Below, one piece after another: positions 8,059 to 16,414 of a stretch of DNA of 37,702 nt. The notes beneath the pieces were generated by a model. It had not been told where the DNA came from and did not search any database. It saw nothing but the letters and a program-made list of their open reading frames with translations. The DNA is taken from NCBI GenBank assembly GCA_031376425.1, contig JANMDR010000239.1, forward strand, positions 1-37,702, in the 5' to 3' direction. The number at the start of each line of letters is the position of its first letter. The first letter of the stretch is position 1. This DNA comes from JANMDR01 sp031376425. Its GTDB lineage: Bacteria; Pseudomonadota; Gammaproteobacteria; Burkholderiales; Usitatibacteraceae. A program made the position numbers and the translations under genes.

Positions 8059-10086
8059 CTATTTCTGTAACTCTTCCCTGTCGCTAAAAAACGCCAACGC
8101 CTCTGCATTTGCCAGTGCTTCTTTGTTTTTTACCGGCAGCCCATGTACTACATTGCGCACCGCGAGTTCGACAATTTTGCCGCTACGGGTGCGCGGAATA
8201 TCGGGTACCTGCAAGATGCGTTCGGGCACATGACGAGGGGAAGTGTTTACTTTAATTTGCTCTTTGATTTTTTTGATCAAAAGCTTATCCAGCACTACAC
8301 CTTCAGCAAGTTTAACAAATAGCACCACCCGCACATCACCTAGCTTATCGGGTGGCCAGTCCTGACCGATGGCGATGGATTCTAATACCTGCGGCAATTT
8401 TTCTACTTCACGATAAATTTCTGCAGTGCCAATCCGTACACCGCCGGGGTTGAGCACCGCGTCACTGCGGCCGTAAATGACTAAGCCGTCTTGTGCTGTA
8501 AGCTCGCAGTAATCACCGTGCGTCCAAATATTGGCGAAACGCTCAAAGTAAGCGGCGTGATAGCGGCTGCCGTCCGCATCGCGCCAAAAGCCAATAGGCA
8601 TGGAGGGAAACGGTCTGGTGCAAACAAGCTCGCCACGCGTACCATGTACGCCATCACGCGGGCGAGTAGGCTGACCAGCATCGTCCAGTACGTCAACCGC
8701 CATGCCCAGCAGGCGGCATTGAATTTGGCCACGGTATACGGGTAATATCGGCGAGCCACCTACAAAACAGGCAACAATATCAGTACCGCCGCTTATCGAA
8801 GATAAGCATAAATCCGTTTTGATATTGTTATAAACATAATCAAAACCATCCGGTGATAATGGTGAACCGGTGGAAAGCAGCATACGCAAGCTGCTTAGCG
8901 AATGGGTGCGCATGGGATTCAAATGAATTTTTATAAGCGCGTCAATATACTTTGCCGATATACCCAAATGCGTGACTTGCACCGCGTCAACTACGTCGTA
9001 CAGCACCGCGCCGCGATGCATAAAGGGCGAACCGTCGTAAAGCACAATGGTCGCGTTGGAGGCTAAAGTAGTAAGCAACCAATTCCACATCATCCAACCG
9101 CAAGTGGTGAAGTACAACACGCGATCATTCGGCTTAATATCGCAATGCAGTTGATGTTCTTTTAAATGCATCATCAAGGTGCCACCAGCACTATGCACGA
9201 TACATTTGGGCACGCCAGTGGTGCCGGATGAATACAAAATGGTTAAAGGGTGATTGAATGGCAGGCTGGCATAGGGGATTTCTATTGATGCGGCCGCCGT
9301 AAATGGTGCTAGAAGCGCCCCAAAGGTCACGGCATTAGGTAGGCTACCTAAATCTGGTGCGCGGCTTTCTATGGTAGCTAAATACGGCACGCAAATAAGC
9401 TGGCGCACTGTGGGCAGCCCAGCCGCAATTAAAGTTGCGGTATCGAGCGTATGGTGTGATTTGCCCGCGCCAAAATAGCCATCACAAACAATGAGTATGA
9501 CTGGCTCAACTTGTTGAAAGCGATCAAGCACGCCTTGTGCGCCAAAATCGGCTGAACACGATGTCCAAATTGCGCCAATGGCTGCGGTGGCAAGTGCTGC
9601 AATCATGGTTTGCGGCACATTGGGCATATAGGCAGCCACGCGATCCCCCGGCTGTACGCCGTGATGGCGCAGGGCAGCAGCCATTTGCGCTACGCTTGCG
9701 TGCAATTGCGCGTTGCTAATTGTGTAGCGCGATTTATTTTCACCCCAGAACACGATGGCGTCGGCGTTTGGTGCGGTGATGTGTTTATCGCGCAGGCAGT
9801 TCTGCGCAAAGTTTAGCTTGGCGTCAGGAAAAAACTGTGCCCCAGGCATGGCATTGGGATTGGCTAAAATCGTGGTGGAAGTTTGTTGCGAGAGCACATG
9901 GGTAAAATCCCAGACTGCGGCCCAAAAATCTTCGAGTCGCGTGATCGAAAAATGATATAGCGCCGCATAGTCAGGAAGGTCTACGCAATAGCGCTGCTCC
10001 ACGTTGCGCCGAAACGCAGTGATATTGGCAGATTCAATTTGGCTGGCGCTGGGCTTCCAGAGTGGCTTTTCGGCGGTTGCGTGCAT
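8059..10086 (-). CDS. aacS: Acetoacetyl-CoA synthetase
   Basis: This enzyme activates acetoacetate with ATP and CoA. The 675-residue length fits AacS, which is longer than most acyl-CoA synthetases because of its N-terminal extension. The adenylation motif YSSGTTGVPKCIVHSAGG, the TCGWMMWNW stretch typical of AacS, and the C-terminal RTRSGK with the catalytic Lys are present. It ends the minus-strand block that includes bdhA and the CoA-transferase, 114 bp after the latter, so it may have its own promoter. It converges with the kinase gene, with only 21 bp between the two stops. Confidence 0.93.
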   Translation of the reverse strand: MHATAEKPLWKPSASQIESANITAFRRNVEQRYCVDLPDYAALYHFSITRLEDFWAAVWDFTHVLSQQTSTTILANPNAMPGAQFFPDAKLNFAQNCLRDKHITAPNADAIVFWGENKSRYTISNAQLHASVAQMAAALRHHGVQPGDRVAAYMPNVPQTMIAALATAAIGAIWTSCSADFGAQGVLDRFQQVEPVILIVCDGYFGAGKSHHTLDTATLIAAGLPTVRQLICVPYLATIESRAPDLGSLPNAVTFGALLAPFTAAASIEIPYASLPFNHPLTILYSSGTTGVPKCIVHSAGGTLMMHLKEHQLHCDIKPNDRVLYFTTCGWMMWNWLLTTLASNATIVLYDGSPFMHRGAVLYDVVDAVQVTHLGISAKYIDALIKIHLNPMRTHSLSSLRMLLSTGSPLSPDGFDYVYNNIKTDLCLSSISGGTDIVACFVGGSPILPVYRGQIQCRLLGMAVDVLDDAGQPTRPRDGVHGTRGELVCTRPFPSMPIGFWRDADGSRYHAAYFERFANIWTHGDYCELTAQDGLVIYGRSDAVLNPGGVRIGTAEIYREVEKLPQVLESIAIGQDWPPDKLGDVRVVLFVKLAEGVVLDKLLIKKIKEQIKVNTSPRHVPERILQVPDIPRTRSGKIVELAVRNVVHGLPVKNKEALANAEALAFFSDREELQK

Positions 10087-10200
10087 AATATTATTTAATC
10101 AACCACGCACTATTGTTGCGGGTTTTTGTTATTGGGTGTGATGATTTTTTGTTGTTAGAGCTTGTTGATCTTCGGCTAGTCCGTGCTAAGACTAAGCCAA

Positions 10201-11571
10201 TTAGCTTGGCTTCAACGCAATCTCAAAATCGCAACCGGTTTTTGCTTTCACCTCTTCTAAGGAGATGCCGCTATGCAATTCGGTGAGCACTAAGCCGCGG
10301 CCGTGATGGACTTCAAACACGCATAAATCGGTGATGATTAGATTTACAATGCCGCGCCCGGTAATGGGTAGTGCGCATGTTTTTAGCACCTTAGGAGCAC
10401 CATCTTTTGACGTGTGCTCCATCAATACAACAACGCGTTTTACACCCGATACTAAATCCATTGCGCCGCCGGGGCCTTTGACCATTTTGCCGGGAACCAT
10501 CCAATTGGCAAGGTCACCGTTTTCTGCCACTTCCAAGCCACCTAAAATCGATAAATCAACATGGCCGCCGCGAATCATGCCGAATGAATCTGCACTAGAA
10601 AAAAAGCTAGACCCAGCGATACTGGTAATAGTTTGTTTGCCAGCATTAATTAAATCGGCATCAACAGCGTCGTCCGCCGGAAAAGGGCCAATACCCAGTA
10701 AGCCGTTTTCACTTTGCAATGTCACTTGCATGCCTTCAGGAATATGGTTGGCTACTAAGGTTGGAATACCGATACCAAGATTGACATAATAGCCGTCGCG
10801 TAGCTCCTGCGCGGCACGCCTAGCCATAGCGTCGCGTATAGGTGAATCTTTCTTGGTAGCGGTGCCTGAAACCGTCCGAAACTCGATGCGTTTTTCAAAT
10901 TTTGCACCTTGAATAATACGGTCTACAAAAATCCCCGGTGTATGAATATTGTCAGGATCAAGCGAGCCAACTGGCACGATTTCTTCTACTTCAGCAACAG
11001 TAATGTTGCCGCAGGTGGCGATCATAGGATTAAAGTTACGCGAAGTCTTGCGGTAAACTAAATTACCGGCGGCGTCGCCCTTCCACGCTTTAACGATAGC
11101 AACATCGGCTTTAATGCCTTCTTCTAAAACATACTCGCGGCCATCGCCAAATACATGGGTTGGTTTACCTTCGGTGAGCTTAGTACCAAAGCCGGTGCGG
11201 GTATAGAAACCAGGAATACCAGCACCGCCAGCACGAAACCGTTCCGCCAATGTGCCTTGCGGTACCAGCTGCAAATCTAATTCACCAGCCAATACCTGAC
11301 GCTCAAATTCTTTATTTTCACCCACATAGCTGGCAATCACTTTTTTAACTTGGCGCGTTTTTAGCAATAGCCCCATGCCAAAATCATCTACACCCGCGTT
11401 ATTACCGGCGATGGTGAGATTCTTTGCGCCAGATGCCACCAAGGCAGCAATTAAATTTTCCGGTATGCCACACAAACCAAACCCGCCTGCAGCTATCGTC
11501 ATGCCATCTTGCAGTAAACCGTCAAGTGCGCTCTTGGCATCGGCATAAACTTTGGATTTAGGTTGGCTCAT
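10201..11571 (-). CDS. Fused 3-oxoacid CoA-transferase, A and B subunits in one chain
   Basis: The enzyme moves CoA from succinyl-CoA to acetoacetate, feeding acetoacetyl-CoA into central metabolism. Residues about 1-235 match the A subunit (GLCGIPENLI near the N terminus) and about 245-456 the B subunit, which carries the active-site Glu in SENGLLGIGP. Bacteria often encode the two halves separately; here they are one 456-residue chain as in the eukaryotic SCOT enzyme. The start ATG 11571 has a strong AAGGAG site. pcp lies 11 bp upstream and bdhA before it, so the three probably share a transcript. Confidence 0.93.
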   Translation of the reverse strand: MSQPKSKVYADAKSALDGLLQDGMTIAAGGFGLCGIPENLIAALVASGAKNLTIAGNNAGVDDFGMGLLLKTRQVKKVIASYVGENKEFERQVLAGELDLQLVPQGTLAERFRAGGAGIPGFYTRTGFGTKLTEGKPTHVFGDGREYVLEEGIKADVAIVKAWKGDAAGNLVYRKTSRNFNPMIATCGNITVAEVEEIVPVGSLDPDNIHTPGIFVDRIIQGAKFEKRIEFRTVSGTATKKDSPIRDAMARRAAQELRDGYYVNLGIGIPTLVANHIPEGMQVTLQSENGLLGIGPFPADDAVDADLINAGKQTITSIAGSSFFSSADSFGMIRGGHVDLSILGGLEVAENGDLANWMVPGKMVKGPGGAMDLVSGVKRVVVLMEHTSKDGAPKVLKTCALPITGRGIVNLIITDLCVFEVHHGRGLVLTELHSGISLEEVKAKTGCDFEIALKPS

Positions 11572-11582
11572 GGCTTACTCCT

Positions 11583-12239
11583 TTAATTAGATTTCAGTGT
11601 GGCTATTATCGCCGTTTTTAAAGCTGCTTTTATGCCCGCCACCATATTGGCCTGACTAAGGGATGGTTTATCGGTTTTATCGAGCACTTGCTCAGTCAAA
11701 AAAGGTAAATGAATAAAACCGGCTTGGCACGACATTTTATGTATTGCTAAATGGTGTAAAACACCATATAGCAAATGATTGCACACGAAGGTACCAGCGC
11801 TATTGGAAACTTCTGCCGGTACAGCTTCAGCACGGATGGCGGCAACAATTTCTTTAATCGGCAGAGTAGCAAAGTAGGCGGCTGGCCCCTTGTTGTTGAT
11901 CGTTAAATCAAGTGGTTGGGCACCGGCATTATCGGGAATACTCGCATCATTAATATTTATGGCGACGCGCTCGATACTCATCGTAAAGCGTCCACCGGCT
12001 TGACCTGTGCAAATGATAATGTCGGGTTTTAGAGTATCAATGGCAGTAGTCACCACCTTGATGGCTTCAGAAAAAACCGTAGGTACTTGCAGTAAATGCA
12101 GCCGCACATGGTCTGGAAATTTACTCTTGCCCACTGCTTTGCAGACTTCCCAAGAAGCATTTTTAGGTTCACCAGCGAACGGATTAAAGCCGGTGAGCAG
12201 CACATGAACGAGCCTTATTTTTGGGCTATTTTTAGCCAT
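11583..12239 (-). CDS. pcp: Pyroglutamyl peptidase I (pyrrolidone-carboxylate peptidase)
   Basis: Pcp removes N-terminal pyroglutamate from peptides. The 218-residue protein shows the family's LLTGFNPFAGEPKNAS start, the active-site Glu in ERVAIN, the nucleophile Cys in GTFVCNHLLYG and the His in FIHLPFL. It begins three bases after the bdhA stop and ends 11 bases before the CoA-transferase gene, so it sits inside the ketone-body operon although its chemistry is unrelated. No separate promoter is obvious. Confidence 0.93.
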   Translation of the reverse strand: MAKNSPKIRLVHVLLTGFNPFAGEPKNASWEVCKAVGKSKFPDHVRLHLLQVPTVFSEAIKVVTTAIDTLKPDIIICTGQAGGRFTMSIERVAININDASIPDNAGAQPLDLTINNKGPAAYFATLPIKEIVAAIRAEAVPAEVSNSAGTFVCNHLLYGVLHHLAIHKMSCQAGFIHLPFLTEQVLDKTDKPSLSQANMVAGIKAALKTAIIATLKSN

Positions 12240-12242
12240 GAT

Positions 12243-13010
12243 CTAGCGCGCCGTCCAGCCGCCGTCCATTGATACTGCTGTGCCCGTCATGCCTGCGGCA
12301 TTGTCACTTGCTAGATATACCGCCATTGATGCTACTTGCTCAATGCTTACAAATTGCTTGGTAGGCTGCGGCGCTAAAATTACGTCGCGCACCACGTTCT
12401 CACGGGCGATGCCATGCACTTTGGCTTGGTCGTCAATTTGCTTTTCGACCAATGGCGTGAGCACATAACCTGGACAAATCGTGTTGACGGTGATGCCAAG
12501 CTCTGCAGTTTCCAAGGCACATGATTTTGTAAAGCCCACCACGCCATGCTTGGCTGCCACGTAGGCGGATTTAAATGGCGATGCCACTAAACCGTGGGCG
12601 GATGCGATGTTGATAATGCGACCCCACTTTTTATTTTTCATCATCGGCAATACCGCGCGCGTGGTATGAAAAACACTGGATAAATTAATCGCAATAATGG
12701 CGTCCCATTTTTCAAGTGGGAAAGTTTCTACAGGGGACACGTGTTGAATTCCGGCGTTATTTACTAAGATATCAACGTCACCAGCAAATGCCACCATGGC
12801 GGCGATTTCACTGGGCTTGGACATATCAGCGCCATGGTAACGCACGGTAACGCCATAGTCTGCCGCCATTTGTGCGCGTAATGCCTCGATTTGCGCCGCT
12901 TCACCAAAGCCATTCAGTACGATATGGGCACCGGCTTTTGCAAAGGCATTGGCGATACCCAAGCCAATGCCGCTGGTGGATCCGGTAATGAGGGCGGTTT
13001 TATTTTTCAT
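12243..13010 (-). CDS. bdhA: 3-hydroxybutyrate dehydrogenase
   Basis: BdhA is a short-chain dehydrogenase that oxidises D-3-hydroxybutyrate to acetoacetate with NAD, as in mobilisation of polyhydroxybutyrate. Of 255 residues, the N terminus has the Rossmann motif TGSTSGIGLGIA, then NNAG, the catalytic Ser in NIASAHGLVAS and YVAAK with the Tyr and Lys. The ICPGYVLTPLVEKQI segment and the C-terminal DGGWTAR are hallmarks of this subfamily. The product acetoacetate is the substrate of the CoA-transferase and AacS encoded just downstream. Confidence 0.94.
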   Translation of the reverse strand: MKNKTALITGSTSGIGLGIANAFAKAGAHIVLNGFGEAAQIEALRAQMAADYGVTVRYHGADMSKPSEIAAMVAFAGDVDILVNNAGIQHVSPVETFPLEKWDAIIAINLSSVFHTTRAVLPMMKNKKWGRIINIASAHGLVASPFKSAYVAAKHGVVGFTKSCALETAELGITVNTICPGYVLTPLVEKQIDDQAKVHGIARENVVRDVILAPQPTKQFVSIEQVASMAVYLASDNAAGMTGTAVSMDGGWTAR

Positions 13011-13034
13011 GGCGAAATCTGCGTAAAAGTGTGG

Positions 13035-13808
13035 TTAAAGATGCGCGTCGGTAACTGGCCCATCATAGGTCACCAGCCCGTCTTTTAAGCGCACCAATCG
13101 TTTTGCGTAGCGGGCTACGTCCGGCTCATGGGTTACAATTAAAATCGTCATGCCGTTTTCTTCATTCAGGCGCGTGAACAATTCCATAATTTCTTTGCTG
13201 GTGGCGGTATCTAAATTGCCTGTTGGTTCATCCGCCAAAATCAACGCGGGGTCACACACCAGGGCGCGAGAAATCGCCACCCGCTGTTGCTGCCCACCGG
13301 AAATTTGATTGGGCAATCGTTTGCCGAAGGTGCCAAGCCCCGTTTGCGTTAACCGCGTTTGGGCGCGCTTACGCGCCACGCTCATGCTTTCGCCTGCGTA
13401 CAGTAGGGGTAGGGCAACATTGTCGATTAGCGGCATACGCTTAAGCAAATTAAACCCTTGAAACACGAAGCCGATTGTTTCGTTGCGCACTTTGGCAAGT
13501 TCATTATCGTTTAAGCGTGCCACTTCTTTGCCGTTCAGGTAAAAGCTGCCTTCTGTGGGCGTATCTAGGCAGCCCAAGATATTCATCAAGGTAGATTTAC
13601 CTGAACCTGACTGCCCCATGATGGCTACAAATTCACCGTGGTTGATGGTGAGATCAATACCATGTAACACGGGGGTTGCAACGTCAGCAGAAAAGTAGCT
13701 CTTTTTTATCTGCGAAAGTGCAATCAGCGTTTTTTTACTGATTACGTTTGCTGAAGAAGCCCTGTTTTCAGGGTTCTCCACAACATTATTCGATTGAGTT
13801 GGGTTCAT
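13035..13808 (-). CDS. ABC transporter ATPase, MacB/LolD type
   Basis: The protein is an ATP-binding subunit of 257 residues with Walker A GQSGSGKST, the signature ISGGQQQRVAISRAL, and Walker B LILADEPTG. The closest type is the MacB/LolD family that drives mechanotransmission exporters with FtsX-like permeases. It starts eight bases after the MacA-like adaptor stop, so the two are co-transcribed. No permease follows: the next gene is bdhA, 24 bp on. The first 25 residues form a polar extension before the ATPase domain. The exported substrate is unknown. Confidence 0.88.
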   Translation of the reverse strand: MNPTQSNNVVENPENRASSANVISKKTLIALSQIKKSYFSADVATPVLHGIDLTINHGEFVAIMGQSGSGKSTLMNILGCLDTPTEGSFYLNGKEVARLNDNELAKVRNETIGFVFQGFNLLKRMPLIDNVALPLLYAGESMSVARKRAQTRLTQTGLGTFGKRLPNQISGGQQQRVAISRALVCDPALILADEPTGNLDTATSKEIMELFTRLNEENGMTILIVTHEPDVARYAKRLVRLKDGLVTYDGPVTDAHL

Positions 13809-13816
13809 CGCTGCCG

Positions 13817-15022
13817 TTACTTACGCGCAGTTGGATCTTGGGTATCGCGAGTCACTAGCTTATCGCCCACTTTCACATCGCCTGCGGTAATTTCGGTGAA
13901 CTGATTACTGGCAATGCCGGTCTGAATCTCAATAGGTATAAGTTCACCATCAGGGGTGGTTTTATATACCTTAGTGGGTGGTTTTTTCATGGCAGCCCCG
14001 GGTGCGGTCATTGCTGCCGCCATAGCGGTGGTACCTTTGGTTTTATCAGCCGCTGCTTTTAAAGCTTCGGCTTTTTCATCGCGAGGAGGCTTAAAGCGCA
14101 ACGCCGCGTTGGGGATACGCACTACGTCAGACTTGGTGGCGGTCACCATTGACACCTGCGCCGTCATACCAGGTTTAAGCAAATTATCTTCGTTAGACAC
14201 GTCTACAATCACGTTATAAGTCACTACGTTTTGTTGAATGGTCGGATTTAAGCGCACCATCCGCACCTTGCCTTGAAATTCACGATCAGGATGCGCATCA
14301 ACGGTAAAGGTTACGGGCATTTCATCGCGCAATCGCCCTACGTCCGCTTCGGCTACGCTGGTGTCAATCTGCATTTTCTGCAGATCACGCGCAATTTGAA
14401 ATAAAGTTGGTGTGCTAAAGCTCGCCGCAACGGTTTGCCCGACATCCACTTTACGATCAATAACGGTGCCATCGATAGGTGATTTGATAATGGTGAATTG
14501 CAGGTTGGTGCGCTCCCGCTCAAGCTGGCTACGCACCTGTGAAACCTGCGCACTGGCAACTTCAACTTCTTTTTGGTTTTGCTCTAAGGTGGCTGGCGAA
14601 ATAAAGCCTTTTGCGACTAATTCTTTGTTGCGCTTCATAGTGCTCTCAGCCAAACGTTGTGTGGCTTCGGCGGAACGCAAAGTGGCCTCAATTTGCGCAA
14701 TAGTAGCGGCGATTAAGGCGGAATCTAGCTCTAATAACACCTGACCCGCTTTTACCTGCTTATTGTAGTCAGTATGTAATCTTAGTACGGTGCCAGAAAC
14801 CTGAGTGCCCACGTTTACCACCGAAACCGGTGCTAAGGTACCGTTTGCGGTGATGCGTTGCTGCACGACACCGTTATCAACGACCGTAGTGCGGTAGCGA
14901 TCCGCTTTGGCTAAAATTGCTTTTTGCTTGTAGCCGCTATAGCCAAACCAGCTCAAAATGGCGATTGCTAGAACGATTAGAACGGGGATACGAATAAAGA
15001 ATTTCAGAATTTTTTTAATCAT
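13817..15022 (-). CDS. MacA-like periplasmic adaptor (HlyD family)
   Basis: This 401-residue membrane-fusion protein has an N-terminal membrane anchor (about 8-28), a lipoyl half (VGTQVSGTVLRL), a helical hairpin (about 100-175), a second lipoyl half and beta-barrel domains. The AEADVGRLRD and VVTYNVIVDV segments are typical of MacA-type adaptors in tripartite ABC exporters. An Ala/Lys-rich insertion lies near 315-350. It would link an inner-membrane ABC transporter to a TolC-type channel. A matching ATPase follows, but no permease or outer-membrane channel is adjacent; the TolC-like gene at 31994 belongs to the copper cluster. Confidence 0.88.
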   Translation of the reverse strand: MIKKILKFFIRIPVLIVLAIAILSWFGYSGYKQKAILAKADRYRTTVVDNGVVQQRITANGTLAPVSVVNVGTQVSGTVLRLHTDYNKQVKAGQVLLELDSALIAATIAQIEATLRSAEATQRLAESTMKRNKELVAKGFISPATLEQNQKEVEVASAQVSQVRSQLERERTNLQFTIIKSPIDGTVIDRKVDVGQTVAASFSTPTLFQIARDLQKMQIDTSVAEADVGRLRDEMPVTFTVDAHPDREFQGKVRMVRLNPTIQQNVVTYNVIVDVSNEDNLLKPGMTAQVSMVTATKSDVVRIPNAALRFKPPRDEKAEALKAAADKTKGTTAMAAAMTAPGAAMKKPPTKVYKTTPDGELIPIEIQTGIASNQFTEITAGDVKVGDKLVTRDTQDPTARK

Positions 15023-15104
15023 GAGTGATAGATTTTGCGCCAGTGAGCAGTAAAAATTTACTAGAAATTGTATTTTAACCTTGCTACGTTAGCCGGAACC
15101 AAAC

Positions 15105-15995
15105 TTAGCGTCGTGCGCTTAAAGGCTGTATGGGTAATCCAGTAGAAAGAAAAGCATGGTAGTACTCTAAATCATTCATGGCGGCACTGCCTAGTGCTAA
15201 TGGCAATGCCCCGCTGCGTTCCATGCACACTTGAAATTGCATTTGCACGCTGCGTAATTTGCCGCCCGCCCAAAGCACCGGCATATTAGTTGCTTGCCCA
15301 ACGGCTGCCGAAAGCCCTGATTGGCCGTAGATCGCGCCAGCGTGCTGAACATGGCAACTGGCACAGGCAAAGTTCTGTTGGCCGCGACGTTGCAAAAATT
15401 GCGCACGACCCGCATCAAAGCGCGCGCGCGCGGCGGCACCGCTGACGCGAATGGTTAAATTGACGTTATCCGATAAACTCCGCAGGTATGCCGCTAATGC
15501 GCCCATCGTCCAAGCGTCACTTATTAAAAGTGGCATTTCATTATTAGTACGCAAGCACTTGTTTAACGCGGCCTCCAAGGTCAGCACACTATTGCTGGCG
15601 GCATCAAAGTGCGGATAATTCGCGGCGGCGCGTTTACCGCCACCGCTAAAGCATTGCGCAAAGCTTTTGCCGTTGGCAAATTTCGCATCCCGGCGCTTTT
15701 TACCAATCGCCAAGACATCAGCGGTATTGGTTTCGTTGTCGCTGCCGAGCGCAAAAATTTTTACCTCTGGTTCTAAGGCCGCCGCCGCTTGGGTAATTTC
15801 AACGTTGTTAAGCTTCGCATAGTTGCGCTTTAAAAAAGCCACCATCGCTAATCGTTCACTATCTGGTGTGCTTAGTGATGGGTTAGAAGTGCTATTAGTT
15901 AGGGCGTTTACCGGCGGTATTTTTTGCGCACTTACCGCACTTGCTTGAAGCGTTAGTGCCAATATTACCGGCACGAATATTAAAATGTGCTTCAT
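15105..15995 (-). CDS. soxA: Sulfur-oxidation c-type cytochrome SoxA, monoheme type
   Basis: SoxA is the catalytic half of the SoxXA cytochrome, which joins thiosulfate to the SoxYZ carrier in the periplasm. After a signal peptide (about 1-23) the protein has one c-type heme site, CASCH at about 211-215, and the Cys at about 257 (QVCMER) that is modified to the persulfide heme ligand in known SoxA. The first heme of diheme SoxA is absent; in its place stand C115 (AQCFSGGG) and C147, the disulfide pair of monoheme SoxA. ATG 15995 overlaps the soxX stop as ATGA, so I prefer it to ATG 16010. No soxY, soxZ, soxB, soxC or soxD lies nearby. Confidence 0.88.
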   Translation of the reverse strand: MKHILIFVPVILALTLQASAVSAQKIPPVNALTNSTSNPSLSTPDSERLAMVAFLKRNYAKLNNVEITQAAAALEPEVKIFALGSDNETNTADVLAIGKKRRDAKFANGKSFAQCFSGGGKRAAANYPHFDAASNSVLTLEAALNKCLRTNNEMPLLISDAWTMGALAAYLRSLSDNVNLTIRVSGAAARARFDAGRAQFLQRRGQQNFACASCHVQHAGAIYGQSGLSAAVGQATNMPVLWAGGKLRSVQMQFQVCMERSGALPLALGSAAMNDLEYYHAFLSTGLPIQPLSARR

Positions 15996-16414
15996 TGCGT
16001 CATCAACCATAACACGAGGTCATCAATTTCGGCCTCGCTCAAGATACGATGCTTGCCGTATGGTGGCATGATGGTTTGTGGATTTATTTCTTGTGCATCC
16101 CAAATTAGCGCTCGGAGCTTTTTATCATCGGGATACTTGCTGCGTACAGCACTCAGGCTTATGCCAATTTTTGATTTACCCTTGGCTTTAGCGGAATTGG
16201 GAAGCTGGTGGCAGGCGTTGCAATTGCCACGCCCAGGATCGAGCGCTATGGCTTCGCCAGCAGCTACGCGTGATTGTGCTATTGAGGCGGTATTTGCGGC
16301 GGGCTGCATGGGTGTTACTTGCGCTGTTGCGATTTGGATTATGGCAATCTTTAAAAGCAGGCCTAGCACACAGACTACAAGCGCAAATAGGCGAATTTTA
16401 GCCCGCCAAGTCAA
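15992..16414 (-). CDS. soxX: Sulfur-oxidation c-type cytochrome SoxX
   Basis: SoxX is the small electron-accepting subunit of SoxXA. The 140-residue protein has a signal or anchor segment (about 8-31), a heme site CNACH at 65-69 and the likely distal Met ligand at 116 (TIMPPYG), followed by the family's LSEAEIDDLVLWL ending. The start is TTG at 16414, overlapping the stop of the M48 protease gene by four bases (TTGA); the soxX stop in turn overlaps the soxA start. All three genes are therefore translationally coupled. Confidence 0.87.
   Translation of the reverse strand: MTWRAKIRLFALVVCVLGLLLKIAIIQIATAQVTPMQPAANTASIAQSRVAAGEAIALDPGRGNCNACHQLPNSAKAKGKSKIGISLSAVRSKYPDDKKLRALIWDAQEINPQTIMPPYGKHRILSEAEIDDLVLWLMTQ

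Noticed and set aside
10194..10212. Terminator after the CoA-transferase gene
   Set aside because: A 7-bp stem overlaps the stop codon, but no T-run follows on the minus strand.
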